Shown one piece after another: positions 8,734-20,930 of a stretch of DNA of 64,000 nt. The position numbers and the translations under genes are program-made. Every line of letters starts with the position of its first letter. The stretch's first letter is position 1. The stretch lies in the NCBI RefSeq assembly GCF_051014685.1, contig NC_135055.1, positions 4,774,001 through 4,838,000 of the forward strand, written 5' to 3'. The notes under the pieces are model-generated. The model made no database searches. It was not told where the DNA came from and worked only from the letters and a program-made list of their open reading frames with translations. The DNA comes from Ptiloglossa arizonensis. Its lineage: Eukaryota > Arthropoda > Insecta > Hymenoptera > Colletidae.

Positions 8734-11584
8734 GAAACGGAGAAACAGAGAAACGAAGGAAGAAACGGAGAAACGAAGAAACGAAGGAAGAAACGGAGAA
8801 ACGAACAAAGAAACGGAGAAACGAACAAAAAAACGGAGAAACGAACAAAGAAACGGAGATACGAACAAAGAAACGGAGAAACGAACAAAGAAACGGAGAA
8901 AGGAACAAAGAAACGGAGAAACGAACAAAGAAACGGAGAAACGAACAAAGAAACGGAGAAACGGAGAAACGAAGAAAGAAACGGAGTAACGAAGAAAGAA
9001 ACGAAAAAACGAAGAAAGAAACGGAGAATCGGAGAAATAAATGGAGAAACGAAGAAATAAACCGAGAAACGGAGAAAGAAACGGAGAAACGAACAAAGAA
9101 ACGGAGAAACGAAGAATGAAACGGAGAATTGAACAAAGAAACGGAGAATCGAACAAAGAAACGGCGAAACGAAGAAAGAAACGGAGAAACGGAGAAATTT
9201 ATAGAGATACGAAGAAGTAAACGGAGAAACGAAGAAAGAAACGGAGAAACGAAGAAGGAAACGGAGAAACGAAGAAAGAAACGGAGTAACGAAGAAAGAA
9301 ACGAAAAAACGAAGAAAGAAACGGCGAATCAGAGAAATAAATGGAGAAACGGACAAAGAAACGGAGACACGAACAAAGAGACGGAGAAACGAAGAAAGAA
9401 ACGGAGAAACGGAGAAATAAATGGAGAAACGAAGAAATAAACGGAGAAACGAACAAAGAAACGGAGAAACGAACAAAGAAAAGGAGAAACGAACAAAGAA
9501 ACGGAGAAACGAAGAAAGAAACGGAGAATCGGAGAAAGAATCGAAGAAAGAAACGGAGAAACGAACGAAGAAACGGAGAAACGAAGAAAGAATCAGAGAA
9601 ACGGAGAAATAGATGCAGAAACGAAGAAATAAACGGACAAACGAAGAAAGAAACGGAGAAACGAAGAAAGAAACGGAGAAACGAAGAAAGAACCGAAGTA
9701 ACGAAGAAAGAAACGGAGAAACGGAGAAATAAATGGAGAAACGAAGAAATAAACGGAGAAACGAAGAATGAAACGAAGAAACGAAGAAAGAAACGGAGAA
9801 ACGAACATAGAAACGGAGAAACGAACAAAGAAACGGAGAAACGGAGAAATAAATGGACAAACGAAGAAATTAACGCAGAAACGAAGAAGAAACGGAGAAT
9901 CGGGGAAAGAAACGAAGAAACGAAGAAAGAAACGGAGAAACGAAGAAAGAAACGGAGAAACGAAGAAAGAAACGGAGAAACGGAGAAATAAATGGAGAAT
10001 CGAAGAAATAAACAGAGAAACGAAGAAAGAAACGGAGAAATGAAGAAAGAAACGAAGAAACGAAGAAAGAAACGGAGAAACGAAGAAAGAAACGGAGAAA
10101 CGAAGAAAGAAACGAAGAAACGAAGAAAGCAACGGAGAATCGGAGAAATAAATGGAGAAACGAAGAAAGAAACGGAGAATTGAACAAAGAAACGGAGAAA
10201 CGAACAAAGAAACGGGGAAACGAACAAAGAAACGGAGAAACGAAGAAAGAAACGGAGAAACGATAAAAGTAACGGAGAAACGAAGAAAGAAACGAAGAAA
10301 CCAAGAAAGAAACGGAGAAACGAACAAAGAAACGGAGAAACGAACAAAGAAACGGAGAAACGAAGAAAGAAACGGAGAAACGAAGAAAGAAACGGCGAAA
10401 CGGAGAAATAAATGGGGAAACGAAGAAAGAAATGGAGAAACGAACAAAGAAACGGAGAAACGAAGAAAGAAACGGAGAAACGTAGAAATAACTGGAAAAA
10501 CGAAGAAATAAACGGAGAAACGAAGAAAGGAGCGGAGAAACGAACAAAGAAGCGGAGTAACGAAGAAAGAGACGAAGAAAGAAACGGCGAATCGGAGAAA
10601 TAAATGGAGAAACGAAGAAATAAACCGAAAAACGGAGAAAGAAACGGAGAAACGAAAAAAGAAACGGAGAAACGAAGAATGAAACGGAGAATTGAACAAA
10701 GAAACGGAGAAACGAACAAAGAAAGGGAGAAACGAAGAAAGAACCGGAGAAACGAAGAAAGAAACGAAAAAACGAAGAAAGAAACGGCGAATCGGAGAAA
10801 TAAATGGAGAAACGGACAAAGAAACGGAGACACGAACAAAGAAACGGAGAAACGAAGAAAGAAATGGAGAAATGGAGAAAGAAACGAAGAAACGGAGAAA
10901 CGAAGAAAGAAACGGAGAAACGGAGAAACGAAGAAAGAAACGGAGTAACGAAGAAAGAAACGAAAAAACGAAGAAAGAAACGGCGAATCGGAGAAATAAA
11001 TGGAGAAACGGACAAAGAAACGGAGACACGAACAAAGAAACGGAGAAACGAAGAAAGAAACGGAGAAACGGAGAAATAAATGGAGAAACGAAGAAATAAA
11101 CGGAGAAACGAACAAAGAAACGGAGAAACGAACAAAGAAAAGGAGAAACGAACAAAGAAACGGAGAAACGAAGAAAGAAACGGAGAAACGGAGAAAGAAT
11201 CGAAGAAAGAAACGGAGAAACGAACAAAGAAACGGAGAAACGAAGAATGAAACGGAGAAACGGAAAAATGAATGCAGAAACGAAGAAAGAAACGAAGAAA
11301 GTAACGGAGAAACGAACGAAGAAACGGAGAAACGAAGAATGAAACGGAGAAACGGAGAAATGAATGCAGAAACGAAGAAATAAGCGGACAAACGAAGAAA
11401 GAAACGGAGAAACGAAGAAAGAAACGGAGATACGAAGAAAGAAACGGAGAAACGAACAAAGAAACGGAGAAACGAAGAAAGAAACGGAGAATTGGAGAAA
11501 TAAATGGAGAAACGAAGAAATAAACCGAGAAACGGAGAAAGAAACGGAGAAACGAACAAAGAAACGGAGAAACGAACAATGTAA

Positions 11585-11602
11585 CGGAGAAACGTTTCTC
11601 CG
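11585..11602. repeat. Palindromic axis of A3
   Basis: CGGAGAAACGTTTCTCCG, axis between 11593 and 11594, preceded by GAACAATGTAA. Confidence 0.92.
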
Positions 11603-12048
11603 TTTCTCGGTTTCTCCGTTTCTCGGTTTCCCCGTTTCTCCGTTTCTCGGTTTCTCCGCTTCTCCGTTTCACCGTTTTTCGGTTTCTCGGTTTCTCCGAT
11701 TCACGGTTTCTCCGTTTCTCGGTTTTTCCGTTTCTCGGTTTCTCCGTTTCTCGGTTTCTCCGTTTCTCCGTTTCTCGGTTTCTCCGTTTCTCCGTTTCTC
11801 CGCTGCTCGGTTTCTCCGTTTCACGGTTTCTCCGTTTCTCCGTTTCTCGGTTTCTCCGTTTCTCCGTTTCTCTGTTTCTCGGTTTATACGTTTCTCCGTT
11901 TCTCCGTTTCACCGTTTTTTGTTCGTTTCTCCATTTATTTCTCCGATTCTCCGTTTCTTTCTTCGATTCTCCGTTTATGTGTTGGTTTCTCCATTTATTT
12001 CTCATTTTCTCCGTTTCTTTGTCTGTTTCTCCGTTTCTCCGTTTCTTC

Positions 12049-12721
12049 GTTCGTTTCTCCGTTCCTTTCTTCGTTTCTCCGTTTATTTCTTCGTTCCTCC
12101 ATTTACTTCTCCATTTCTCCGTTTCTTTCTTCGTTTCTCCGTTTCTTTGTTCGTTTCTCCGTTTTTTCGTCGTTTCTCCGTTTCTTTGTTCGTTTCTCCG
12201 TTTCTTTGTTCGATTCTCCGTTTCTTTGTTCGTTTCTCTATTTCTTTTTTCGTTTCTCCGTTTCTTTGTTCGATTCTCCGTTTCTTTGTTCGTTTCTCTA
12301 TTTCTTTGTTCGTTTCTCCGTTTCTTTGTTTCTTTGTTCGTTTCTCCGTTTCTTTAATCGTTTCTCCGTTTCTTTGTTCGTTTCTCCGTTCCTTTCTTCG
12401 TTTCTCCGTTTATTTCTTCGTTCCTCCATTTACTTCTCCATTTCTCCGTTTCTTTCTTCGTTTCTCCGTTTCTTTGTTCGTTTCTCCGTTTTTTCGTCGT
12501 TTCTCCGTTTCTTTGTTCGTTTCTCCGTTTCTTTGTTCGATTCTCCGTTTCTTTGTTCGTTTCTCTATTTCTTTTTTCGTTTCTCCGTTTCTTTGTTCGA
12601 TTCTCCGTTTCTTTGTTCGTTTCTCTATTTCTTTGTTCGTTTCTCCGTTTCTTTGTTTCTTTGTTCGTTTCTCCGTTTCTTTAATCGTTTCTCCGTTTCT
12701 TTGTTCGTTTCTCCGTTCCTT
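12049..12721. repeat. 327-bp tandem duplication in A3
   Basis: 12049-12394 recurs at 12376-12721, offset 327 bp. Landmarks are the TTTCTTTAATCG variant at 12350-12360 and 12677-12687 and the TTTTTTCGTCG deletion variant. 327 is not a multiple of 20 because the unit includes shortened monomers. A4, A9 and A10 carry a single copy of the same landmarks. Confidence 0.88.
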
Positions 12722-13211
12722 TGTTCGTTTCTCCGTTTATTTCTTCGTTTCTCCATTTATTTCTCCGTTCCTCCGTTTCTTTCTTCGTTTCTCCGTTTCC
12801 TTGTTCCTTTCTCCGTTTCTCTGTCTCTTTCTTCGTTTGTCCGTGTCTGTGTTCGTTTCTCTGTTTGTTTCTTCGTTTCTCCACTTATTTCTCCGCTTCT
12901 CCGTTTCTTTGCTCGTTTCTCCGCTTCGTTGTTTGTTTCTCCGCTCCTTTCTTCGTTTCTCCGTTTATTTCTTCGTTTTTCCAGTTATTTCTACGTTTCT
13001 CCGTTTCTTTCTTCGTTTCTCCGTTTCTTTGTTCGTTTCTCCATTTATTTCTCCGTTTCTCTGTTTCTTTCTTCGTTTCTGCGTTTCTTTGTTCGTTTCT
13101 CCGTTTCTTTGTTCGTTTCTCCGTTTCTTCCTTCGTTTCTTCGTTTCTCCGTTTCTCCGTTTCATTCTTCGTTTCTCCGTTTCTTCCTTCGTTTCTCTGT
13201 TTCTCCGTTTC

Positions 13212-13412
13212 GATTAAATGATTATAATAGTTATAATTTCTATTATAAATCATTTGAGCTGTAGTTAAATTATACACAAATACTCTAAATACATATTTAA
13301 TGTATTTTTTAATCTCTTTAGCCTCCAGAAGAATTTTATTTATACTATTTACTGTATATAATAATTTACACAGAATCGGAAATAAATCTAATTATTTATT
13401 TATAATAATTAT
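13212..13412 (-). repeat. TIR, left end of S3
   Basis: GCTC subtype with a private GCTG change and ACAAATAC, the latter shared with S5 left. Confidence 0.8.
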
Positions 13413-14764
13413 TTTTTATTCACTTATTTTACCAAAAATTTCCATTCTTCATGTATTAATCAAATGTTAAATTGATATATCTCATAGACAATTATTACTT
13501 TCCATGTTTTAAAACTTTAAACATCTCTTTACTTTGAAGTTCGATCAAAATCAATTGTTACAGGCGAATCAATCATTTTTAATGCATAAATAAGATGCAC
13601 ATTGTTCGATCAATATAGGGAACATGCGTAAATGTTAATAACAATCGCTGAAATGAACAAACATTCACCGAAACCATTCGCCCACGAATATTTCGCAATA
13701 TCATGATGTTTGTTTATCATAATTATTAACAACCGTCGTAGGATCATACATCAGACAATTATTACCAATGTCCTATTATAAATAATGGCTTAAAATATCA
13801 TTTCGTTGAAATATTCCTTGTTCAGGAAGGAATTTTTCCTTCAGATCCAACTGACATTCTCAAGGCTACACGTATCGATTATCGATTCACAAGTATACTT
13901 CGCGGTGATTTTTCTATCTGAAAAAGCGATTAATTGAATTTTGGCACCTTTGTGTAAAAAATACCACTTCTACGCGTATTGTGTAAATTATAAGAATTAA
14001 ACAAATGTTAAATTAATGTATCTAATGAACAATTGTAACTTTCCGTGCTTTAAAACTTTACGAAACACGTTTTAACGTGGAGTCTCGATCAACATCAATT
14101 TCGATAAGTTTCTTAATTAATTGCAATACATAAATAAGATGCACATTGTTCGATCAATACATGGAACATGCGTAAATGTTAATAACAATCGCTGAAATGA
14201 ACAAACATTCACTGAAACCGTTCGCCTTCGCAGACTTCGCAATATCTTGACATTTATTTATCATAATTATTAACAACCATCGTTGGACCGTACATTAAAC
14301 AATTTTTGACAATGTGTCGTTATAAAAAGCCATCAATTTCTTGAAATATTTGGTTAGATCGAACAAATACGATCGAAGAAGCCGTGGGATAAAATAAATG
14401 AATAGTTCTCTACATATCGGAATTATAGTTTGTATGTATGCAAATATATTCTGAACCCGCAATTACAAATCCCTGTAACGTGGTAATTACATGGGTTGCC
14501 ATCTATTGAAGAAAGGGTTAAACTACACTTAAGGGGTGAAAACACCTGGCGGGGAAACGCTCAAGTTTGTCGAGGAATTGTTCTTGTTTCCACAAATAGA
14601 TGGTGCCGCTAGTACAATTTACCGACATTAGAGATAAGTATTTCCATTTGTATGATATTCCCTACCGTGCGATGAAATAAATAAATAGTTTTGTACAAAC
14701 TTTTGTATGTTTCATCTTTCGAATGAATGTAAAATTAAACCTTCCACGGTAAATTTTATTCTTG

Positions 14765-15049
14765 AATTTATTAATGTTTCTAGGACGATCTATTTCAGTA
14801 TAAAGAGTGCTATACGTGGCAAATTTGTGTACATAATAATTATTGAGTATAAAATTATTTTTCTTCTATTAGAGGTTAATATATTAAATAAGGAAGAAGA
14901 GTTAATCTTTATTATTTTAAATATAAAAATTAAAATTAAAGAAATTATTGAATATAAAATGAAATATGTTAAAAATGTATTTTTGTTAATTATTAATAAT
15001 ATAACTATAATAGATGTTTGTATAACAGATGAATATCCTATAATTATAA
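14765..15049 (-). pseudogene. nad2: NUMT: truncated nad2 fragment in S3
   Basis: Only the 3' half of the usual NUMT remains, from IIGYSS to LPRIALFILK, reading on the minus strand. The break lies within ATAATTATAGG just before the IIGYSS codons, and satellite follows immediately. The 5' portion, the A-run frameshift and the TIR are gone. S7 and S9 have the same break. Confidence 0.73.
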
Positions 15050-16158
15050 TGAACAAAGAAACGCAGAAACGAAGAAAGAAACGGAGTAACGAAGAAAGAA
15101 ACGAAGAAACGAAGAAAGAAACGGAGGATCGGAGAAATAAATGGAGAAACGAAGAAATAAACCGAGAAACGGAGAAAGAAACGGAGAACCGAAGAAAGAA
15201 ACGGAGAATTGAAGAAAGAAACGGAGAAACGAAGAAAGAAACTTAGTAACGAAGAAAGAAACGGAGAAACGAAGAAAGAAATGGAGAATCGGAAAAATAA
15301 TTGGAGAAACGAAGAAATAAACCGAGAAACGGAGAAACAAACGGAGAAACGAAGAAAGAAACGGAGAATTGAAGAAATAAACGGAGAAATGAAGAAAGAA
15401 ACGGAGGAACAAAGAAAGAAACTGAGAAACGAAGAAAGAAACGGAGAAACGAAGAGAGAAACGGAGTAACGAAGAAAGATACGAAGAAACGAAGAAACAA
15501 ACGGAGAATCGGAGAAATAAACGGAGAAACGAAGAAAGAAACGGAGAAACCTAGAAAGAAATGGAGAAACGAAGAAAGAAACGGAGAAACGAACAAAGAA
15601 AGGGAGAAACGAAGAAAGATACGGAGAAACGAAGAAAGAAACGGAGAAACGAAGAAAGAAACGGAGGATCGGAGAAATAAATGGAGAAACGAAGAAATAA
15701 ACCGAGAAACGGAGAAACAAACGGAGAAACGAAGAAAGAAACGGAGAATTGAAGAAATAAACGGAGAAATGAAGAAAGAAACGGAGGAACAAAGAAAGAA
15801 ACGGAGAAACGAACAAACAAACGGAGAAACGAAGAAAGAAACGGAGAAACGAAGAAAGAAACTTAGTACCGAAGAAAGAAACGAAGAAACGAAGAAAGAA
15901 ACGGAGGATCGGAGAAATAAATGGAGAAACGAAGAAATAAACCGAGAAACGGAGGAACAAACGGAGAAACGAAGAAAGAATCGGAGAATAGAAGAAATAA
16001 ACGGAGAAATGAAGAAAGAAACGGAGGAACAAAGAAAGAAACGGAGAAACGAACAAACAAACGGAGAAACGAAGAAAGAAACGGAGAAATAAATGGAGAA
16101 ACGAAGATATAAACGGAGAAACGAAGAAAGAAACGGAGAATCTAAGAAACGATGAAAG

Positions 16159-18309
16159 AAACGGAGAAACGAAGAAAGAAACGGAGAAACGAAGAAAGAA
16201 ACGGAGAAACGAAGAAAGAAACGGAGTAACGAAGAAAGAAACGAAGAAACCAAGAAAGAAACGGAGAAACGGAGAAATCAATGGGGAAACGAAGGTATAA
16301 ACCGAGAAACGGAGAAAGAAACGGAGAACCGAACAAAGAAACGGAGAAACGTAGAAAGAAACCGAGAAACGAACAAAGAAACGGAGAAACGAAGAAAGAA
16401 ACGGAGAAACGAACTAAGAAACGCAGAAACGAAGAAAGAAACGGAGAAACGGAGAAATAAACGGAGAAACGAAGAAAGAAACGGAGAAACGAAGAAAGAA
16501 ACGGAGAAACGAAGAAAGAAACGGAGAAACGAAGAAAGAAACGGAGAAACGAATAAAGAAACGGAGAAACGAGGAAAGAAACGGAGAAACGGAGAAATAA
16601 AAGGAGAAACGAAGAAATAAACGGAGAAACGAAGAAAGAAACGGAGAAACGAAGAAAGAAACGGAGAAACGAAGAAAGAAACTGAGAAATGAAGAAAGAA
16701 ACGGAGAAACGAAGCAAGAAACGGAGAAACGAATAGAGAAACGGAGTTACGAAGAAAGATACGAAGAAACGAAGAAACAAACGGAGAATCGGAGAAATAA
16801 ATGGAGAAACGAAGAAATAAACCGAGAAACGGAGAAAGAAACGGAGAAACGAAGAAAGAACCGAAGTAACGAAGAAAGAAACGGAGAAACGGAGAAATAA
16901 ATGGAGAAACGAAGAAATAAACGGAGAAACGAAGAATGAAACGAAGAAACGAAGAAAGAAACGAAGAAACGAACAAAGAAACGGAGAAACGAACAAAGAA
17001 ACGGAGAAACGGAGAAATAAATGGACAAACGAAGAAATTAACGGAGAAACGAAGAAAGAAACGGAGAATCGGGGAAAGAAACGAAGAAACGAAGAAAGAA
17101 ACGGAGAAACGAACAAAGAAACGGAGAAACGGAGAAACGAAGAACGAAACGCAGAAACGAACAAAGAAACGGAGAAACGAAGAAAGAAACGGAGAAATAA
17201 ATGGAGAATCGAAGAAATAAACGGAGAAACGAAGAAAGAAACGGAGAAACGAAGAAAGAAACGGAGAAACGAAGAAAGAAACGGAGTAACGAAGAAAGAA
17301 ACGAAGAAACCAAGAAAGAAACGGAGAAACGGAGAAATCAATGGGGAAACGAAGGTATAAACCGAGAAACGGAGAAAGAAACGGAGAACCGAACAAAGAA
17401 ACGGAGAAACGTAGAAAGAAACCGAGAAACGAACAAAGAAACGGAGAAACGAAGAAAGAAACGGAGAAACGAACTAAGAAACGCAGAAACGAAGAAAGAA
17501 ACGGAGAAACGGAGAAATAAACGGAGAAACGAAGAAAGAAACGGAGAAACGAAGAAAGAAACGGAGAAACGAAGAAAGAAACGGAGAAACGAAGAAAGAA
17601 ACGGAGAAACGAATAAAGAAACGGAGAAACGAGGAAAGAAACGGAGAAACGGAGAAATAAAAGGAGAAACGAAGAAATAAACGGAGAAACGAAGAAAGAA
17701 ACGGAGAAACGAAGAAAGAAACGGAGAAACGAAGAAAGAAACTGAGAAATGAAGAAAGAAACGGAGAAACGAAGCAAGAAACGGAGAAACGAATAGAGAA
17801 ACGGAGTTACGAAGAAAGATACGAAGAAACGAAGAAACAAACGGAGAATCGGAGAAATAAATGGAGAAACGAAGAAATAAACCGAGAAACGGAGAAAGAA
17901 ACGGAGAAACGAAGAAAGAACCGAAGTAACGAAGAAAGAAACGGAGAAACGGAGAAATAAATGGAGAAACGAAGAAATAAACGGAGAAACGAAGAATGAA
18001 ACGAAGAAACGAAGAAAGAAACGAAGAAACGAACAAAGAAACGGAGAAACGAACAAAGAAACGGAGAAACGGAGAAATAAATGGACAAACGAAGAAATTA
18101 ACGGAGAAACGAAGAAAGAAACGGAGAATCGGGGAAAGAAACGAAGAAACGAAGAAAGAAACGGAGAAACGAACAAAGAAACGGAGAAACGGAGAAACGA
18201 AGAACGAAACGCAGAAACGAACAAAGAAACGGAGAAACGAAGAAAGAAACGGAGAAATAAATGGAGAATCGAAGAAATAAACGGAGAAACGAAGAAAGAA
18301 ACGGAGAAA
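16159..18309. repeat. 1,060-bp tandem duplication in A4
   Basis: 16159-17249 recurs at 17219-18309 with an offset of exactly 1,060 bp (53 monomers). All landmarks I compared are identical, including ATCAATGGGGAAACGAAGG, GAATAGAGAAACGG and GAAGAACGAAACGC. The inverted homologue A9 has one copy. Near identity implies a very recent event. Confidence 0.92.
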
Positions 18310-20930
18310 TGAAGAAAGAAACGAAGAAACGAAGAAAGAAACGGAGAAACGAAGAAAGAAACGGAGAAACGAAGAAAGAAACGGAGAAACGAAGAAAGAA
18401 TCGGAGAAACGAACAAAGAAACGGAGAAACGAACAAAGAAACGGAGAAACGAACAAAGAAACGGAGAAACGGAGAAAGAAACGAAGAAACGAAGAAAGAA
18501 ACGGAGATACGAACAAAGAAACGGAGAAACGGAGAAACGAAGAAAGAAACGGAGAAACGAAGAAAGAAACGGAGAAACGAAGAAAGAAACGGAGAAACGA
18601 AAAAAGAAACGGAGTAACGAAGAAAGAAACGAAGAAACGAAGAAAGAAACGGAGAATCGGAGAAATAAATGGAGAAACGAAGAAATAAACCGAGAAACGG
18701 AGAAAGAAACGGAGAAACGAACAAAGAAACGGAGAAACGAAGAAAGAAACGGAGAATTGAACAAAGAAACGGAGAATCGAACAAAGAAACGGAGAAACGA
18801 ACAAAGAAACGGAGAATCGATCAAAGAAACGGAGAAACGAACAAAGAAACGGAGAAACGAACAAAGAAACGGAGAAACGAACAAAGAAACGGAGAAACGA
18901 AGAAAGAAACGGAGAAACGATAAAAGAAACGGAGAAACGAAGAAAGAAACGAAGAAACCAAGAAAGAAACGGAGAAACGAACAAAGAAACATAGAAACGA
19001 GCAAAGAAACGGAGAAACGAAGAAAGAAACGGAGAAACGGAGAAAGATACGGCGAAACGGAGAAATAAATGGGGAAACGAAGAAAGAAATGGAGAAACGA
19101 ACAAAGAAACGGAGAAACGAAGAAAGATACGGAGAAACGTAGAAATAACTGAAAAAACGAAGAAATAAACGGAGAAACGAAGAAAGGAGCGGAGAAACGA
19201 ACAAAGATGCGGAGAAACGAGCAAAGAAACGGAGAAACGGAGAAATAAATGGAGAAACGAAGAAACAAACAGAGAAACGAACACAGACACGGACAAACGA
19301 AGAAAGAGACGGGGAAACGGAGAAAGGAACAAGGAAACGGAGAAACGGAGAAATAAATGGACAAACGAAGAAATTAACGGAGAAACGAAGAAAGAAACGG
19401 AGAAACGGAGAAATTTATAGAGATACGAAGAAGTAAACGGAGAAACGAAGAAAGAAATGGAGAAACGAAGAAGGAAACGGAGAAACGAAGAAAGAAACGG
19501 AGTAACGAAGAAAGAAACGAAAAAACGAAGAAAGAAACGGCGAATCAGAGAAATAAATGGAGAAACGGACAAAGAAACGGAGACACGAACAAAGAAACGG
19601 AGAAACGAAGAAAGAAACGGAGAAACGGAGAAATAAATGGAGAAACGAAGAAATAAACAGAGAAACGAACAAAGAAACGGAGAAACGAACAAAGAAAAGG
19701 AGAAACGAACAAAGAAACGGAGAAACGAAGAAAGAAACGGAGAAACGGAGAAAGAATCGAAGAAAGAAACGGAGAAACGAACGAAGAAACGGAGAAACGA
19801 AGAATGAAACGGAGAAACGGAGAAATGAATGCAGAAACGAAGAAATAAACGGACAAACGAAGAAAGAAACGGAGAAACGAAGAAAGAAACGGAGATACGA
19901 AGAAAGAAACGGAGAAACGAACAAAGAAACGGAGAAACGAAGAAAGAAACGGAGAATTGGAGAAATAAATGGAGAAACGAAGAAATAAACCGAGAAACGG
20001 AGAAAGAAACGGAGAAACGAACAAAGAAACGGAGAAACGATCAAAGTAACGGAGAAACGTTTCTCCGTTTCTCGGTTTCTCTGTTTCTCGGTTTCCCCAT
20101 TTCTCCGTTTCTCGGTTTCCCCGTTTCTCCGTTTCTCCGTTTCTCGGTTTCTCCGTTTCTCAGTTTCTCCGCTTCTCCGTTTCACCGTTTTTCGGTTTCT
20201 CGGTTTCTCCGATTCACGGTTTCTCCGTTTCTCGGTTTTTCCGTTTCTCGGTTTCTCCGTTTCTCGGTTTCTCCGTTTCTCCGTTTCTCGGTTTCTCCGT
20301 TTCTCCGTTTCTCCGCTGCTCGGTTTCTCCGTTTCACGGTTTCTCCGTTTCTCCGTTTCTCGGTTTCTCCGTTTCTCTGTTTCTCGGTTTATCCGTTTCT
20401 CCGTTTCTCCGTTTCACCGTTTTTTGTTCGTTTCTCCATTTATTTCTCCGATTCTCCGTTTCTTTCTTCGATTCTCCGTTTATGTGTTGGTTTCTCCATT
20501 TATTTCTCATTTTCTCCGTTTCTTTGTCTGTTTCTCCGTTTCTCCGTTTCTTCGTTCGTTTCTCCGTTCCTTTCTTCGTTTCTCCGTTTATTTCTTCGTT
20601 CCTCCATTTACTTCTCCATTTCTCCGTTTCTTTCTTCGTTTCTCCGTTTCTTTGTTCGTTTCTCCGTTTTTTCGTCGTTTCTCCGTTTCTTTGTTCGTTT
20701 CTCCGTTTCTTTGTTCGATTCTCCGTTTCTTTGTTCGTTTCTCTATTTCTTTTTTCGTTTCTCCGTTTCTTTGTTCGATTCTCCGTTTCTTTGTTCGTTT
20801 CTCTATTTCTTTGTTCGTTTCTCCGTTTCTTTGTTTCTTTGTTCGTTTCTCCGTTTCTTTGTTCGTTTCTCCGTTTCTTTGTTCGTTTCTCCGTTTCTTT
20901 CTTGGTTTCTTCGTTTCTTTCTTCGTTTCT
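17281..20930. repeat. Inverted repeat B, arm 1
   Basis: Matches 47080-50740 in inverted orientation with a constant coordinate sum of about 68,018, seen at 18088/49930, 18784/49234, 19364/48654 and 20185/47833. It includes the 8-mer block and the axis. Confidence 0.85.
20050..20067. repeat. Palindromic axis of A4
   Basis: CGGAGAAACGTTTCTCCG, axis between 20058 and 20059, preceded by GATCAAAGTAA. Confidence 0.92.

Larger units (their letters stand above)
8734..13211. repeat. Satellite array A3
   Basis: The purine arm is 8734-11593 and the pyrimidine arm 11594-13211. The 8-mer block lies right of the axis (11594-11915), with TTTCTCGG and TTTCTCCG alternating and occasional CACGG and CGCTGC variants. 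The purine arm has repeated modules marked by CGGACAAAGAAACGGAGACACG (near 9350, 10811 and 11008). A 327-bp duplication lies in the pyrimidine arm. The right end resembles A5. Confidence 0.95.
13212..15050 (-). repeat. Spacer S3 (reverse, NUMT-truncated)
   Basis: Reverse orientation: GCTC-type TIR, both internal direct repeats, middle segment, then the NUMT, which stops at about 15049 and passes straight into A4. The nad2-proximal TIR is missing. The left part resembles S5, sharing GTTACAGGCGAATC near 13560; the nad2-proximal part, with GGTGCCGCTAG near 14605, resembles S1, S6 and S9. It is therefore a mosaic. Confidence 0.87.

Noticed and set aside
11585..11602. Axes as assembly or hairpin read artefacts
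   Set aside because: The arms on either side of each axis differ in length and monomer order, so they are not simple fold-back reads. The larger inverted duplicates still deserve long-read confirmation.
14707..15246. 179-codon frame across the NUMT into A4
   Set aside because: Antisense to the nad2 remnant, then chance read-through into satellite.
16278..19364. A 1028-codon open frame on the minus strand, and similar frames at 47918-50620 (+), 23615-26245 (-), 60058-62490 (+) and many others, as protein-coding genes
   Set aside because: The satellite monomer has no stop codon in any of six frames, overlapping frames are open on both strands at once, and frame starts and ends follow satellite variants. 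No domain, splice pattern or codon bias supports a gene.
15051..20058. Pure polypurine tract forming stable triplex DNA
   Set aside because: A cytosine interrupts the purine strand about every 8-12 bases, which weakens extended triplex formation.
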